This document shows, in pieces, positions 9,515-18,696 of a stretch of 64,000 nt of DNA. Location: contig NZ_KB903441.1 in assembly GCF_000379765.1 (NCBI RefSeq), positions 1 to 64,000 of the forward strand. The letters run 5' to 3'. Source of the stretch: Flexithrix dorotheae DSM 6795. Lineage in GTDB: Bacteria; Bacteroidota; Bacteroidia; Cytophagales; Flammeovirgaceae. A model generated the notes under the pieces. It was given only the letters and a program-made list of their open reading frames with translations. It did not search any database and was not told the origin of the DNA. The stretch's first letter is position 1, and every line of letters starts with the position of its first letter. Made by a program: the position numbers and the translations under genes.

Positions 9515-9561
9515 ACCGGACTATATATTTCATCCACTTTTTAAATCTCTGGTAGTCCGGT
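9515..9561. promoter_or_regulatory. Candidate MocR operator (perfect spaced inverted repeat)
   Basis: ACCGGACTA (9515-9523) and its exact complement TAGTCCGGT (9553-9561) are separated by 29 bases in the divergent spacer, the right arm touching the ATG of the regulator. The arms are GC-richer than the surrounding AT-rich spacer. The position and symmetry fit a two-site operator bound by the dimeric regulator; binding is inferred. Confidence 0.55.
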
Positions 9562-11022
9562 ATGCTTCCATTCAAATCTCTGATTGAAATTGATAAAAAC
9601 AATTCAAAACCTATCTATCTTCAAATTGTAAATCAGTTTATAGATTTAATCAGGCAGGGTATTTTAAAACCAGGGACAAAATTGCCCGGTTCCAGGAAAT
9701 TATCGGATATCCTGGGTATACACCGGAAAACCGTAATTGCAGCCTTCGATGAATTGTATGCTCAAAGCTGGCTGGAGGTCATTCCCCACAGGGGTACTTT
9801 TGTCAACCAACATTTACCTGAAACCAAAACAACTTCCCTGATAAAAGGGAAAAAACCTTTTCAAATTCCTGAAAAACCGGGTTACCCATTTGATTTAAAT
9901 ACAATTCTTACCACACCATTTACCCCAAAAAATAACCTTTTGGAAATAAATGAAGGTTACCCGGATGTAAGAATTGCCCCATTAAAAGAACTGGCAGCAA
10001 ATTACAGAGCTGCACTTCATCGTAAGCCGCTTAACAAACACTTATATTATCTGGATTGCAGGGGAAATGAGGAATTAAGAATTATTTTGAGCGATTACCT
10101 CAATAACACCAGAGGTTTAAGCACTACTTCCGACAATATTCTGCTTACAAATGGAAGTATCATGGCTATTTATTTAGCTATACAATCACTTGTGAAAAAC
10201 GGAGATAAGGTCATCGTAGGAGAAACGAACTACCGCTCGGCAAACATTGCCTTCCAACTGGCCGGAGCAATCATACAGAAAGTTAAAGTGGATGAAGAGG
10301 GTATTGTAGTGGAGGAAATTGAAAAAATTTGCCAAAAACATCCCATCAGGATGATTTATGTAACCCCGCATCACCATCATCCTACCACTGTAACTTTAAA
10401 AGCTGAAAGAAGAATGAAACTGCTGCAGTTAGCAGAAAAATATGGTTTCATCATTTTAGAAGATGATTATGATTATGATTTTCACTATGACCATAATCCC
10501 TTGCTACCTCTGGCTAGTGCAGATAAGTACGGAATGGTAATTTATACCGGGTCACTATGCAAAACTATTGCGCCGGCCATTCGGGTAGGATATATGGTGG
10601 GTCCGAAAGTCATAATTGATGAGATTGCCATGTTCCGAAGATTTATCGACAGGCAAGGTGACCACATGTTGGAACTGGCCATTGCCCAGCTATTTAAAGA
10701 AGGAATTATTCAAAGGCATTTAAAAAAAGCATTGAAACTATTTCACCAAAGAAGAGATAATTTTGCTAAACTTTTAGTGGAAAAGATGGGAGATAAAGTC
10801 CAATTTAAATTACCAGAAGGTGGTATGGCCATTTGGACTATTTTTGATAAAGCTTATCCCTTAAATCTTCTCATTGAAAAAGCTTATCACAAAGGGCTTT
10901 ATATTCCTCCATATCGACATTTTTCTCCAGATGAAAAAGATTTAAATGCCACCAGATTAGGATTTGCTTCTTTAAACCAGGAAGAAATGGAGCAGATTTT
11001 TGAGATTTTGAGCAGCATATAG
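9562..11022 (+). CDS. MocR/PdxR-type transcriptional regulator (GntR HTH + aminotransferase fold)
   Basis: 486 residues, normal for the family. An N-terminal winged helix of GntR type (about 15-85: PIYLQIVNQFIDLIRQG, then LPGSRKLSDILGIHRKTV) is joined to a fold-type I aminotransferase domain (about 115-486). The PLP-binding lysine is Lys334 in GSLCKTIAPAIRVGY, and the DDYDYDF cofactor-site stretch precedes it. Family members use PLP as an effector rather than for catalysis and control vitamin B6, GABA or taurine genes. This one is divergent from a pyridoxamine-oxidase-like gene, and the spaced repeat upstream is a likely self-operator. The exact regulon is an inference. Confidence 0.92.
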   Translation: MLPFKSLIEIDKNNSKPIYLQIVNQFIDLIRQGILKPGTKLPGSRKLSDILGIHRKTVIAAFDELYAQSWLEVIPHRGTFVNQHLPETKTTSLIKGKKPFQIPEKPGYPFDLNTILTTPFTPKNNLLEINEGYPDVRIAPLKELAANYRAALHRKPLNKHLYYLDCRGNEELRIILSDYLNNTRGLSTTSDNILLTNGSIMAIYLAIQSLVKNGDKVIVGETNYRSANIAFQLAGAIIQKVKVDEEGIVVEEIEKICQKHPIRMIYVTPHHHHPTTVTLKAERRMKLLQLAEKYGFIILEDDYDYDFHYDHNPLLPLASADKYGMVIYTGSLCKTIAPAIRVGYMVGPKVIIDEIAMFRRFIDRQGDHMLELAIAQLFKEGIIQRHLKKALKLFHQRRDNFAKLLVEKMGDKVQFKLPEGGMAIWTIFDKAYPLNLLIEKAYHKGLYIPPYRHFSPDEKDLNATRLGFASLNQEEMEQIFEILSSI

Positions 11023-11050
11023 ATATGTATGTTTTGGCTAAAAATTCACC

Positions 11051-11081
11051 TTGAATTGGATTTTTATTATAATAATTTTGC
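11051..11081 (+). promoter_or_regulatory. Bacteroidota-type promoter for the secreted protein at 11178
   Basis: TTG (11051-11053), 19 bases, then TAATTTTGC (11073-11081), a full match to the TTG-N19-TAnnTTTGC pattern. The predicted transcript start is near 11088, giving a leader of about 90 bases. Confidence 0.75.
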
Positions 11082-11177
11082 TTATTCCAATACCTAATCA
11101 CCTCAACCAGAAGAGGAAATTATCCTCCAACTTCTAACGATTATCATTTATGATAAACTAAAAACACAAATACAGCT

Positions 11178-12389
11178 ATGAAAAATTATTTACTCATCAT
11201 TCTTCAGACATTTCTTCTGTGCCATAACACCACTTTTAATTCAATATTTGCACAATGTACTGCAACAAGTTCGGGTAACTGGTCCAGCCCTTCCACCTGG
11301 ACAAGCTGTGGTGGAGGCATTCCAACCTCTTCGGATGATGTAATAATTGATGGGTATACGGTATCAATTGGTTCTGGAATTACTGCGGAGGCAAATTCTA
11401 TAAGTATTCAAAATGCAAGTTCCACTTTAAATTCAGCAGCAACAAGCGTTCTCAATGTTCAAAATTCATTTGATCTGAAAAATGGCCCTCAAACAGTAAA
11501 CATTCTTGGAGATATAAATGCTAATACAATGACCTTCACAGGAGGTAACCATCAGTTTACAGTATCAAACGGAGGAAGTGTGGATATCACCAACGATTTT
11601 GATTTAGGAAGTGCCACAGTAAATGTGAACCCTGGTGGGGTAATGAATATTGGGGGGGATTTTAACCTTTCCGGTTCACCAAATGTTACTATTGATGGCG
11701 GTATGTATGTATCTAATACAATTGATTTTCCTTATGAAATATACATTAATGGATCAGGAAATGTAGGAGCTGGCGCGCTTTCTTGTCCTGGGTATTTGGG
11801 GGATTGCACCTCTTTGGTAAATGCTAACCTCACCTTGCCTGTAGAATTATATTACTTCAAAGGAGAAAATCTGGGAAATAGAAATATTATCCAATGGGCC
11901 ACTATTCAGGAGAAAAACAATGATTATTTTCTACTTGAAAAATCCACCGATGGGTATTCATTTAAGGAAATTGCAAAAATATCAGGTCAGGGAACAAGTT
12001 ACCAAATCAATAAATATGAATTTACTGATGTAAATCCTTCGGAAGGTCAAAATTATTACAGATTAAAACAGGTTGACCTGGATAAATACTTTAGTTATTC
12101 AGAAGTAATCAATATTACCCAGAGACCAACATTAGGATTTAAAACCACAATTTACCCAAATCCAGTAAATCAGGATGAAAATCTTATGATCAATTATTTT
12201 GGAAATGCCCCGGGAACCGTTGCCGTTCAAATACTTGATTTGAGTGGTAAAGCCGTTTACTTTAAACAAAATTTAATTGAAAAAGGTAATAATATTTTAG
12301 AGGTTGATCTTTCCAAACTTGCCCTCAGGAAAGGGATGTATATCATAAACACAAATGGGATTTCTCATCAGAAAGTTTTGATTGATTAG
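11178..12389 (+). CDS. T9SS-exported protein with repetitive beta-rich domain
   Basis: 403 residues. A signal peptide covers about 1-26. A beta-rich segment follows (about 27-210) that opens with SSGNWSSPSTWTS and DDVIIDGYTVSI and contains many short repeats ending in small residues, consistent with a beta-helix. A family-typical middle section (LPVELYYFKGE through NYYRLKQVDLD, about 220-310) precedes a C-terminal T9SS sorting domain (about 325-403; TIYPNPVNQDENLMINY, ending KGMYIINTNG and KVLID). It should be moved across the outer membrane and attached or released. A paralogue of the same design is encoded at 25093-26187. No enzymatic motif was seen; adhesion or surface structure is a guess. 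Confidence 0.8.
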   Translation: MKNYLLIILQTFLLCHNTTFNSIFAQCTATSSGNWSSPSTWTSCGGGIPTSSDDVIIDGYTVSIGSGITAEANSISIQNASSTLNSAATSVLNVQNSFDLKNGPQTVNILGDINANTMTFTGGNHQFTVSNGGSVDITNDFDLGSATVNVNPGGVMNIGGDFNLSGSPNVTIDGGMYVSNTIDFPYEIYINGSGNVGAGALSCPGYLGDCTSLVNANLTLPVELYYFKGENLGNRNIIQWATIQEKNNDYFLLEKSTDGYSFKEIAKISGQGTSYQINKYEFTDVNPSEGQNYYRLKQVDLDKYFSYSEVINITQRPTLGFKTTIYPNPVNQDENLMINYFGNAPGTVAVQILDLSGKAVYFKQNLIEKGNNILEVDLSKLALRKGMYIINTNGISHQKVLID

Positions 12390-12400
12390 TCATTTAGCTA

Positions 12401-12442
12401 AAAAAAGGCAGAACCCTATCATTATGTGGTCCTGCCTTTTTT
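12401..12442. terminator. Bidirectional terminator between convergent genes
   Basis: An 11-bp arm AAAAAAGGCAG (12401-12411) pairs with CTGCCTTTTTT (12432-12442). It has A and T runs on the two sides and serves both the T9SS protein gene (+) and the peptidase gene (-). Confidence 0.85.
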
Positions 12443-12448
12443 CCATAA

Positions 12449-15175
12449 TTAATCCAGGACAACCCGAAAACCTACGTTTTTGGGTTCGGGGTTTACCTCA
12501 TCATCTGCAGGGTCCACATAGTCATAGGCGCTATAACCATAAGTACCTCCCTCTCCTGAAAGTTCAGCAACATTCCCCCCGATATCAAAAAGCTCTGCTT
12601 CTCCAATTTCCACAGGTTTAAAACTTCCCACTTCTTTCACCAAAAGGCTTTTCGTTTCCTCAACCTTCTTTTTAAATTCAGGGACTTCAGCTTTGGTAAT
12701 TTTGTAGCCAGCCCAAAAATTTAGAGAATTTTCTGAGTCCCCTGTTTTCAGTGCTTGCTGATGCAAAGCCTTAGCCTCTTTTTTATTGGGTAAGCGATAA
12801 GTATTTCCTGTTTTTCCACTTAGCCATGTCACATAGGCATTGGCTTTCCCCAGGCTTATCCCTTTCACAGGATAATTTTCCTGACCATCAGGAAAGCTAA
12901 AATCTGCCTCAAATGCAGCATATTGCGCATTGGTAATTTCAAACTTCCCTATTGAAATAGAATCTTTTTTTATGGCTACCACCTCAGGGATTAATACTCC
13001 ATTTTCCAATTTTCCCACCCTGCCTTCATTAATTGCAGCTTTTTCCTTTTTTAACAAAAGAGCCAAAGGACTATCCTCTTTTAAGGTCTTGTTTTCCTCC
13101 TCAAATGATTTAAAAAGGTATTGATCGAACCATGCAATTTCTTCCTTCATTTTCCGCAACTGATGGGTTATTTTTTGCAAGCCATGTGGTTGGTCGGGAA
13201 ACCAAAGAAATCTCACTGGAGCATTTTTACTTTGTTGCAAAGCCCTGTAATATTCCCACCCCTGATCTCTGGGCACTGCTCTATCTTCGCTACCATGAAA
13301 AATAATGGTGGGTGTTTTTACCTTTTCCAACTCAAACAAAGGCGATTTTTCAATATAAACTTCATTATAGAACTTCCCATTTACATCATCCCAGGGAGTT
13401 CCTCCAAAATAACTCTGATCGAAGGAAACCCCAAACTGACAAGTGCCAAAATCAGAAGTCCAATTGACATCCCCTGCCCCTGGTGCAGCCACTTTAAACA
13501 TATCAGGATACCGTACTGTAAGCATCGTAGTTAAAATCGCCCCATTCGACCAGCCCATTACACCCATTTGAGATTTATCAATCATTCCTTTCTTGTCTAG
13601 TGCCTCTATTCCTTTTAGAATATCTTCCAGTTCCAAATCGTAGTAATGTCCTTTAATGGATTCCACGAATTTCAAACCGTGGTTGGAAGAGCCATGGTAA
13701 TTTGGCTTTAGCACAAATGCTCCTTTTTGAGAAAAAATCTGAGGATATGTAGACCACCTTTCACTCCACATGTCTAAATCCACTCCGGATGGCCCCCCAT
13801 GAATAGAAAGTACCAGAGGATACTTTTTCCCTTTCTCGTAATTTTCCGGATAAATTAACAGGCCATTTACCGCTTCATTATTATATCCTTTCCATTCAAG
13901 GATTTCATATTGGGCAATTGGTTTCTCTTTTAATTTTTTGTTGAGAGAAGTAAACTCTTTTTGGTTTTCGAACTGAAGTTTACTTCCATTTTTCACTATA
14001 TCAATCACCAGGTATTCGGGAAGTTTTCCTGCTGTAGAATGATAAATGATGGCTTTTTTGGCATCTTCCGAAACACTCATAATGGCAGTGTGCTCATCCA
14101 TTTCCCCTTCAAGTAAAATATTAGATTTTGTCCAGCTTTTTCCACCAGATTTGCTATAAAACACCAGTTTATTGGTAGCGCCATTTGCCATAGAACCAAT
14201 AAAGTCATTCCCCACCAGATCAAAACCTCTACCTAAACCATTTTCCCAATCCAGGTTAATTTTAGAAAAAAGTCTTTTTTCTAAATCAAAATAATACATT
14301 TCGGATATGCCTGCTCCATTCCATTGCGGATCTGATGATTTCTCTGCGGAAAAGTAAAAGCCCAGGTTGTCAGGAGAAAACTCAAAGCTATTTGGAGTTT
14401 GCAGGCCCTTTAAAATTTCAGTTATTTCTCCGGTAGAAACATTCTGCAAATAACATTTCCTGGCAGGATGCGCATCTGCACCATAATGCTTACTCAAAGT
14501 GGTATTAAAGACCAGCCATTTACCATCCTTGGAAACGGCATAACTGCTTACCGGCCGGTCATTTTCTGTAACCCTTCTGATAGTTTCCTCTTTAATATCA
14601 AAAGCATACAGTTTGGAAATAGTCCAGTTCACAGAATCTTCAACTACCACTGTGTTGTCCTTTTGCTCCTTAATCTTTTGATCGACCAGAGTTTTCCCAT
14701 CATTTGAAGAAAAAATCAAAGTACTGTCATTTAACCATTCCGGGCTGGATATTCCATTTTTAAATTCATGAACTTCTTTAGGTTCTCCACCATAAATACT
14801 CATTTTCCAGAGTTTTTTTCCCTCTTCTCTGGAAGATAAAAAATAGATATCTTCTCCATCTTTCGAGAAAAAGGGGGCATAATCATTTTCTTTTCCATTA
14901 GTTAGCTGAAAGGTTCGAAATTTATCATCCTTCACAAGATCGAGTCGGGTGAGGTAAATATCTGACACAAACTTGTCCTTTTCCTTCACACCTTTCCTTT
15001 TCGTCCAAACAACCATAGAATGATCTGGTGAAAAACTGACACTACTGACATATTCCGTATTAATAATGTCTTCCGGAGTCCATTTTTTCGGATCCTTTTT
15101 TTCCTGAGCAGATAGCCCGGCAAGGGTAATGATTAACATTAGGGGAATCAATCCCATTTTAAAAAATGTATTCAT
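12449..15175 (-). CDS. Prolyl-oligopeptidase family S9 peptidase fused to an FGE-like domain
   Basis: Exported protein of 908 residues with a signal peptide (about 1-23, ending GLSAQ). A beta-propeller region built from WD40/TolB-like strands (about 30-430) is followed by the alpha/beta-hydrolase peptidase domain. Its triad is visible: nucleophile Ser543 in MGWSNGA, the aspartate in FHGSEDRAVP, and the histidine in FPDQPHGL. It should cleave oligopeptides in the periplasm. About 190 further residues (roughly 720-908) match the formylglycine-generating-enzyme/SUMF1 fold: KFEITNAQYAAF, GKANAYVTWLSGKTGNTYRLP, LFDIGGNVAEL, NVGFRVVLD. That tail contains no cysteine, so it cannot be an active copper-dependent FGE and may bind ligand or stabilise the enzyme. 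The gene is divergent from the GH2 gene. Confidence 0.9.
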   Translation of the reverse strand: MNTFFKMGLIPLMLIITLAGLSAQEKKDPKKWTPEDIINTEYVSSVSFSPDHSMVVWTKRKGVKEKDKFVSDIYLTRLDLVKDDKFRTFQLTNGKENDYAPFFSKDGEDIYFLSSREEGKKLWKMSIYGGEPKEVHEFKNGISSPEWLNDSTLIFSSNDGKTLVDQKIKEQKDNTVVVEDSVNWTISKLYAFDIKEETIRRVTENDRPVSSYAVSKDGKWLVFNTTLSKHYGADAHPARKCYLQNVSTGEITEILKGLQTPNSFEFSPDNLGFYFSAEKSSDPQWNGAGISEMYYFDLEKRLFSKINLDWENGLGRGFDLVGNDFIGSMANGATNKLVFYSKSGGKSWTKSNILLEGEMDEHTAIMSVSEDAKKAIIYHSTAGKLPEYLVIDIVKNGSKLQFENQKEFTSLNKKLKEKPIAQYEILEWKGYNNEAVNGLLIYPENYEKGKKYPLVLSIHGGPSGVDLDMWSERWSTYPQIFSQKGAFVLKPNYHGSSNHGLKFVESIKGHYYDLELEDILKGIEALDKKGMIDKSQMGVMGWSNGAILTTMLTVRYPDMFKVAAPGAGDVNWTSDFGTCQFGVSFDQSYFGGTPWDDVNGKFYNEVYIEKSPLFELEKVKTPTIIFHGSEDRAVPRDQGWEYYRALQQSKNAPVRFLWFPDQPHGLQKITHQLRKMKEEIAWFDQYLFKSFEEENKTLKEDSPLALLLKKEKAAINEGRVGKLENGVLIPEVVAIKKDSISIGKFEITNAQYAAFEADFSFPDGQENYPVKGISLGKANAYVTWLSGKTGNTYRLPNKKEAKALHQQALKTGDSENSLNFWAGYKITKAEVPEFKKKVEETKSLLVKEVGSFKPVEIGEAELFDIGGNVAELSGEGGTYGYSAYDYVDPADDEVNPEPKNVGFRVVLD

Positions 15176-15398
15176 TGTTTATATATGTGTAAATTGTTGT
15201 GGTTTTTCCACCCTAATTTTAAAGAATAAAATTCAATCTGCAGATATCATCCTTTCAATTTACCGAAGAAAATTTCGAAAAACAGTTATAGCAAGTGTTT
15301 TCTGCCACAGGTTTTCCATAAGGTTGAGCTTAATTGAAAAAAATTTCAATTCTTATAAAATTTCTATAAATTAAATACAAATTGAAACCTCAAATGAA

Positions 15399-17708
15399 AT
15401 GAAATTACCAAAACCCTCTCATAAGGCACAATATCTGGTTGCTGTATTCATTCTAATTTTCGCCAATTTTATTTTTGCCCAACCAGGCTCAGTCATCCCT
15501 ATCAATCAAAACTGGAATTTCCAGGGCCAGTCTGTTTCAGGTTTGTTAATTGATAAAACGGTAGATATTCCCCACACCTGGAATGCCAATGACGCTCAGG
15601 AAGGAATTGCCTATTATCGGGGAGATGGGGTGTATTTTAAAAATTTCATAGCAGAGGAAAACTGGCAGGGTATGCGAATTTTCCTCCGCTTTGAAGGTGT
15701 AAATATCATTTCCAAAACCTACCTGAATGAGCAGGAAATTGGGGTTCATAAGGGTGGATATGCAGCTTTCTGCTATGAATTGACTGATTTTCTAAAATAT
15801 GGGGAAGAAAATACCCTAAAGGTAGAAGTGAATAATGAACAAAATCTTGAAGTCATTCCACTTGTGGGCGATTTCAATAATTATGGTGGAATTTACCGAC
15901 CTGTGAGCCTGATTATTACCAATCCCATTTGTATAAGCTTGCTTGATTATGCTTCCCCGGGAGTGTATCTCCAACAAAAGAAAGTAAGTACTGAAATGGC
16001 TGAAATTGAAGTATTAACCAAAATTTCAAGCAAGCTTCAAGAGGCAAAGCAAATTACCCTTGATGTAAATATTTTGGATGCAGAAGGCCAGATAATTTCG
16101 AACAAAAAGGAGGAAAAGGAAATTTCTGAAGGTGAATCGAATATTACCATTCCCTTTACCATTACCAACCCACATTTATGGCATGGAAAAAAAGATCCTT
16201 ACATGTATAAAGTGCAGGTGGATTTATTAGAAAATGGCCAAGTTTTAGATTCAAGAACCGAACCACTGGGTCTCAGGTTTTTTAATATTGACGCCAACCA
16301 AGGTTTTTTCCTGAATGGAGAACACATTTCCCTTAGAGGAGTTAGCCGTCATCAGGACAGGATAAATATGGGCTCCGCCATTACCGACAAAGAACATCAG
16401 GAAGATATGGACATTATGTTGGAGATGGGTATAAATGCACTCAGGCTTGCCCACTACCAACATGCCGAAAAGGTATATGATTTGGCAGATTCAGCAGGAT
16501 TAATTGTTTGGGCAGAATTACCCTGGGTAGGTTCACCCGGAGGATTTTTCCCGGGTTCAAATGGGTATGAAGACACTGAAGCATTTAAATCCAATGCAAA
16601 GCAACAACTTCATGAATTAATCAGGCAAAACTTCAATCATCCATCCATTGTGATGTGGAGTATATTTAATGAAATTCAGAATCCTGAGGAGGCACAACCT
16701 ACTGAGTTTATAAAAACACTGAATGCAATCGTCAAGGAGGAGGACCCTTCACGCCTTTCGGTGGGAGCTAGTATGTTGAACCCGGAAAAGAATCCGAATA
16801 TCCATGAACATACAGATGCCATTGCCTGGAACAAATACTTTGGCTGGTATTACAATGAACCGCAAGCCATGGCAGAATTTCTGGATAATACCCATGCCAA
16901 GTTCCCTGATTACAAAATTGGCGTAAGTGAATACGGTGCAGGAGGAAGTATTTATCAGCATACGGACGAATTGAAAAGACCAAACCCAATGGGTTCTCCC
17001 CACCCGGAGGAATGGCAGTCCTATTATCATGAAGAACATTTGAAAATCTTTGACGAAAGGTCATATATCTGGGGTACTTTTCTTTGGAATATGTTCGATT
17101 TCGGATCTCACTTTCGAAGGGAAGGCGACCATTTTGGAATAAATGACAAAGGCATGGTCACCTACGACAGGAAAGTAAAAAAAGATGCTTTTTACCTCTA
17201 TAAAGCCAATTTATCAGAAGAGCCGGTTTTGCATATTACGTCTTCAAGGTACATTTTTCGAAAGGATGAAAATACTTCAGTTAAAGTTTACACCAATCTT
17301 CCCAATGTTTCTGTGAGTGTAAATGGGGAGTTTCTTCCCAAGAAATCGCCAGAAAAAGGAATTATTATATGGGAAAACATCAAACTACAGCCAGGGAATA
17401 ACGGCATAATTGCCAAAGCGGAGAAAGATGGAAAAGTTTATCTGGATGATTGTGTCTGGTTATTGGAATCTCCATACAAAGGAATGAACCTGTTTATAAA
17501 AATCATGGACCTGATGAATTATGCTTTACAAATTGCCATGGTTGGTCTTTTCCTGGCTGTATTTATATGGTTTTTTGGCATCAGGAAATTGAACAAGTCC
17601 CAGAAATTCTCAAGATTTATTTTATGGACATTTGTAATTCTGATTTTCCTATGCTCTGTTTTAGTTTTAGGCTTTCAGATTTTAATGTCTCAGGTGATGG
17701 GTTCTTAA
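15399..17708 (+). CDS. Glycoside hydrolase family 2 enzyme with C-terminal membrane anchor
   Basis: 769 residues. A signal peptide (about 1-28, ending FIFAQ) is followed by a GH2 sugar-binding jelly roll (about 35-190, NYGGIYRPVSL), an Ig-like domain (about 200-285) and the TIM barrel (about 290-610, beginning FFLNGEHISLRGVSRHQD). The acid/base is Glu425 in SIFNEIQN and the nucleophile is Glu511 in GVSEYGAGG; their 86-residue spacing is normal. It resembles beta-galactosidase/beta-glucuronidase-type enzymes, but the substrate cannot be assigned. Unusually, two hydrophobic helices follow (about 705-728 and 735-765), so the enzyme is probably held in the inner membrane facing the periplasm. It is transcribed alone and no clear terminator was found. 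Confidence 0.88.
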   Translation: MKLPKPSHKAQYLVAVFILIFANFIFAQPGSVIPINQNWNFQGQSVSGLLIDKTVDIPHTWNANDAQEGIAYYRGDGVYFKNFIAEENWQGMRIFLRFEGVNIISKTYLNEQEIGVHKGGYAAFCYELTDFLKYGEENTLKVEVNNEQNLEVIPLVGDFNNYGGIYRPVSLIITNPICISLLDYASPGVYLQQKKVSTEMAEIEVLTKISSKLQEAKQITLDVNILDAEGQIISNKKEEKEISEGESNITIPFTITNPHLWHGKKDPYMYKVQVDLLENGQVLDSRTEPLGLRFFNIDANQGFFLNGEHISLRGVSRHQDRINMGSAITDKEHQEDMDIMLEMGINALRLAHYQHAEKVYDLADSAGLIVWAELPWVGSPGGFFPGSNGYEDTEAFKSNAKQQLHELIRQNFNHPSIVMWSIFNEIQNPEEAQPTEFIKTLNAIVKEEDPSRLSVGASMLNPEKNPNIHEHTDAIAWNKYFGWYYNEPQAMAEFLDNTHAKFPDYKIGVSEYGAGGSIYQHTDELKRPNPMGSPHPEEWQSYYHEEHLKIFDERSYIWGTFLWNMFDFGSHFRREGDHFGINDKGMVTYDRKVKKDAFYLYKANLSEEPVLHITSSRYIFRKDENTSVKVYTNLPNVSVSVNGEFLPKKSPEKGIIIWENIKLQPGNNGIIAKAEKDGKVYLDDCVWLLESPYKGMNLFIKIMDLMNYALQIAMVGLFLAVFIWFFGIRKLNKSQKFSRFILWTFVILIFLCSVLVLGFQILMSQVMGS

Positions 17709-17795
17709 ATCAAAAAAAATTAAGTGGTTGGCCAGAAATAACTATTTTATAAATTGCGTCCACTAATTGATTCTGAGATGTGGTTACTCCACATG

Positions 17796-17825
17796 AAAAA
17801 AATACCCGGAGCGGAACTCAGGTAC
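17796..17825 (-). terminator. Terminator of the RDD gene
   Basis: On the minus strand TACCTGAG pairs with CTCCGGGTA across a 5-base loop (one bulge, one G-U pair) and is followed by seven T residues (17796-17802). It lies about 30 bases past the RDD stop. Confidence 0.6.
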
Positions 17826-17853
17826 TTAGATTAATGGGAATTTTTTCATTTCC

Positions 17854-18585
17854 TTATCTTGTCAAAACCACATAGTCACTAATAAGCGTCTTGAAAAACT
17901 GCACCTTGGCCTTATCTGATTTGAGCTGTTCATTCAGATTAAGACTGGATTCTACTTTCCTGTAGAGTAAATCCAGCGATTCTCTTTGCGCTTTATTTGG
18001 AAATTTATGGACTCTATCCAGGGTGTTTTTTATCAGTAACATTTGCTCATCATTAAACTTTTTCACTTCCGGATAGGTAGGTTCATAATCCTCTTTAGAC
18101 TGGATTTTCAAAACATCTTTCAGAGATAATTTCAGATTGGGTTTCAACTTTACTATCGCAGTTCCGGCTATAATATCACCAAGGCGCTGCTTATTATCCG
18201 AGGAGCTGATGAGCAAAGAAGCCAGCGTTCCGGCTGAAAAATAAATATCAATCATTCTAAAAACCCATCTTACTATAAAGTCTCCCATCCTGGGTTCATC
18301 TCCATTTATTTTGATGATTTTGATGTCTAAGGCTTTTTTCCCAATCGATTGTCCATTGGTAATATTTTCACTTACAAGGGTATAAAAAAAGAAAATTGGA
18401 GCCCCAACAAAATAAAACACCAAATCAGAAGATTCTATAAATAATGAAAAGAAAGCGCTAAGAATTAGCCAGCTAATTATTATTATTACGAAATCAATTA
18501 AAAATGCGAATATGCGGTCCGATAAAATGGCCAGTTCATATTGAATGATCACATTCTGAGTGGTATTGATTTCTATTTTTTGCAT
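17854..18585 (-). CDS. RDD family membrane protein
   Basis: 243 residues. An RDD domain occupies about 12-150 with the marker stretches ELAILSDRIFAFLIDFVIII, NGQSIGKKALDIKII, VRWVFRMIDI and QRLGDIIAGTAIV. There are three membrane spans. A soluble tail of about 90 residues follows (KFNDEQMLLIKNTLDRVHKFP onward). It is divergent, with 111 bases between, from the SpoIIM-like gene that starts the SpoIIM/DUF4129/DUF4350/MoxR/DUF58 run. RDD genes are regular members of that cluster in Bacteroidota. Molecular function unknown; a membrane partner of the MoxR system is the usual guess. Confidence 0.88.
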   Translation of the reverse strand: MQKIEINTTQNVIIQYELAILSDRIFAFLIDFVIIIISWLILSAFFSLFIESSDLVFYFVGAPIFFFYTLVSENITNGQSIGKKALDIKIIKINGDEPRMGDFIVRWVFRMIDIYFSAGTLASLLISSSDNKQRLGDIIAGTAIVKLKPNLKLSLKDVLKIQSKEDYEPTYPEVKKFNDEQMLLIKNTLDRVHKFPNKAQRESLDLLYRKVESSLNLNEQLKSDKAKVQFFKTLISDYVVLTR

Positions 18586-18696
18586 ATTTCTTTAAAAAAT
18601 AAATTTGATTATCATTTTTTTAAACTGCATTGTTCAGCGCAAATTATAACATTGTGATGTTTTGGCAATGGTAAAAAAACAGGTTTTGCCTATTAA

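Noticed and set aside
11051-11087. Reading the TATGTTTTG near 11027 as the promoter for the 11178 gene
   Set aside because: It has one T too many for TAnnTTTG, while TAATTTTGC at 11073 with TTG 19 bases upstream matches fully.
15129-15374. 81-residue frame on the plus strand between the peptidase and GH2 genes
   Set aside because: It begins inside the peptidase gene on the other strand, has no family resemblance, and the spacer should hold two divergent promoters.
17779-17795. ATGTGG/CCACAT hairpin after the GH2 gene as its terminator
   Set aside because: It is followed by an A run on the plus strand, and no T run follows it on the minus strand. The adjacent minus-strand hairpin explains the region better.
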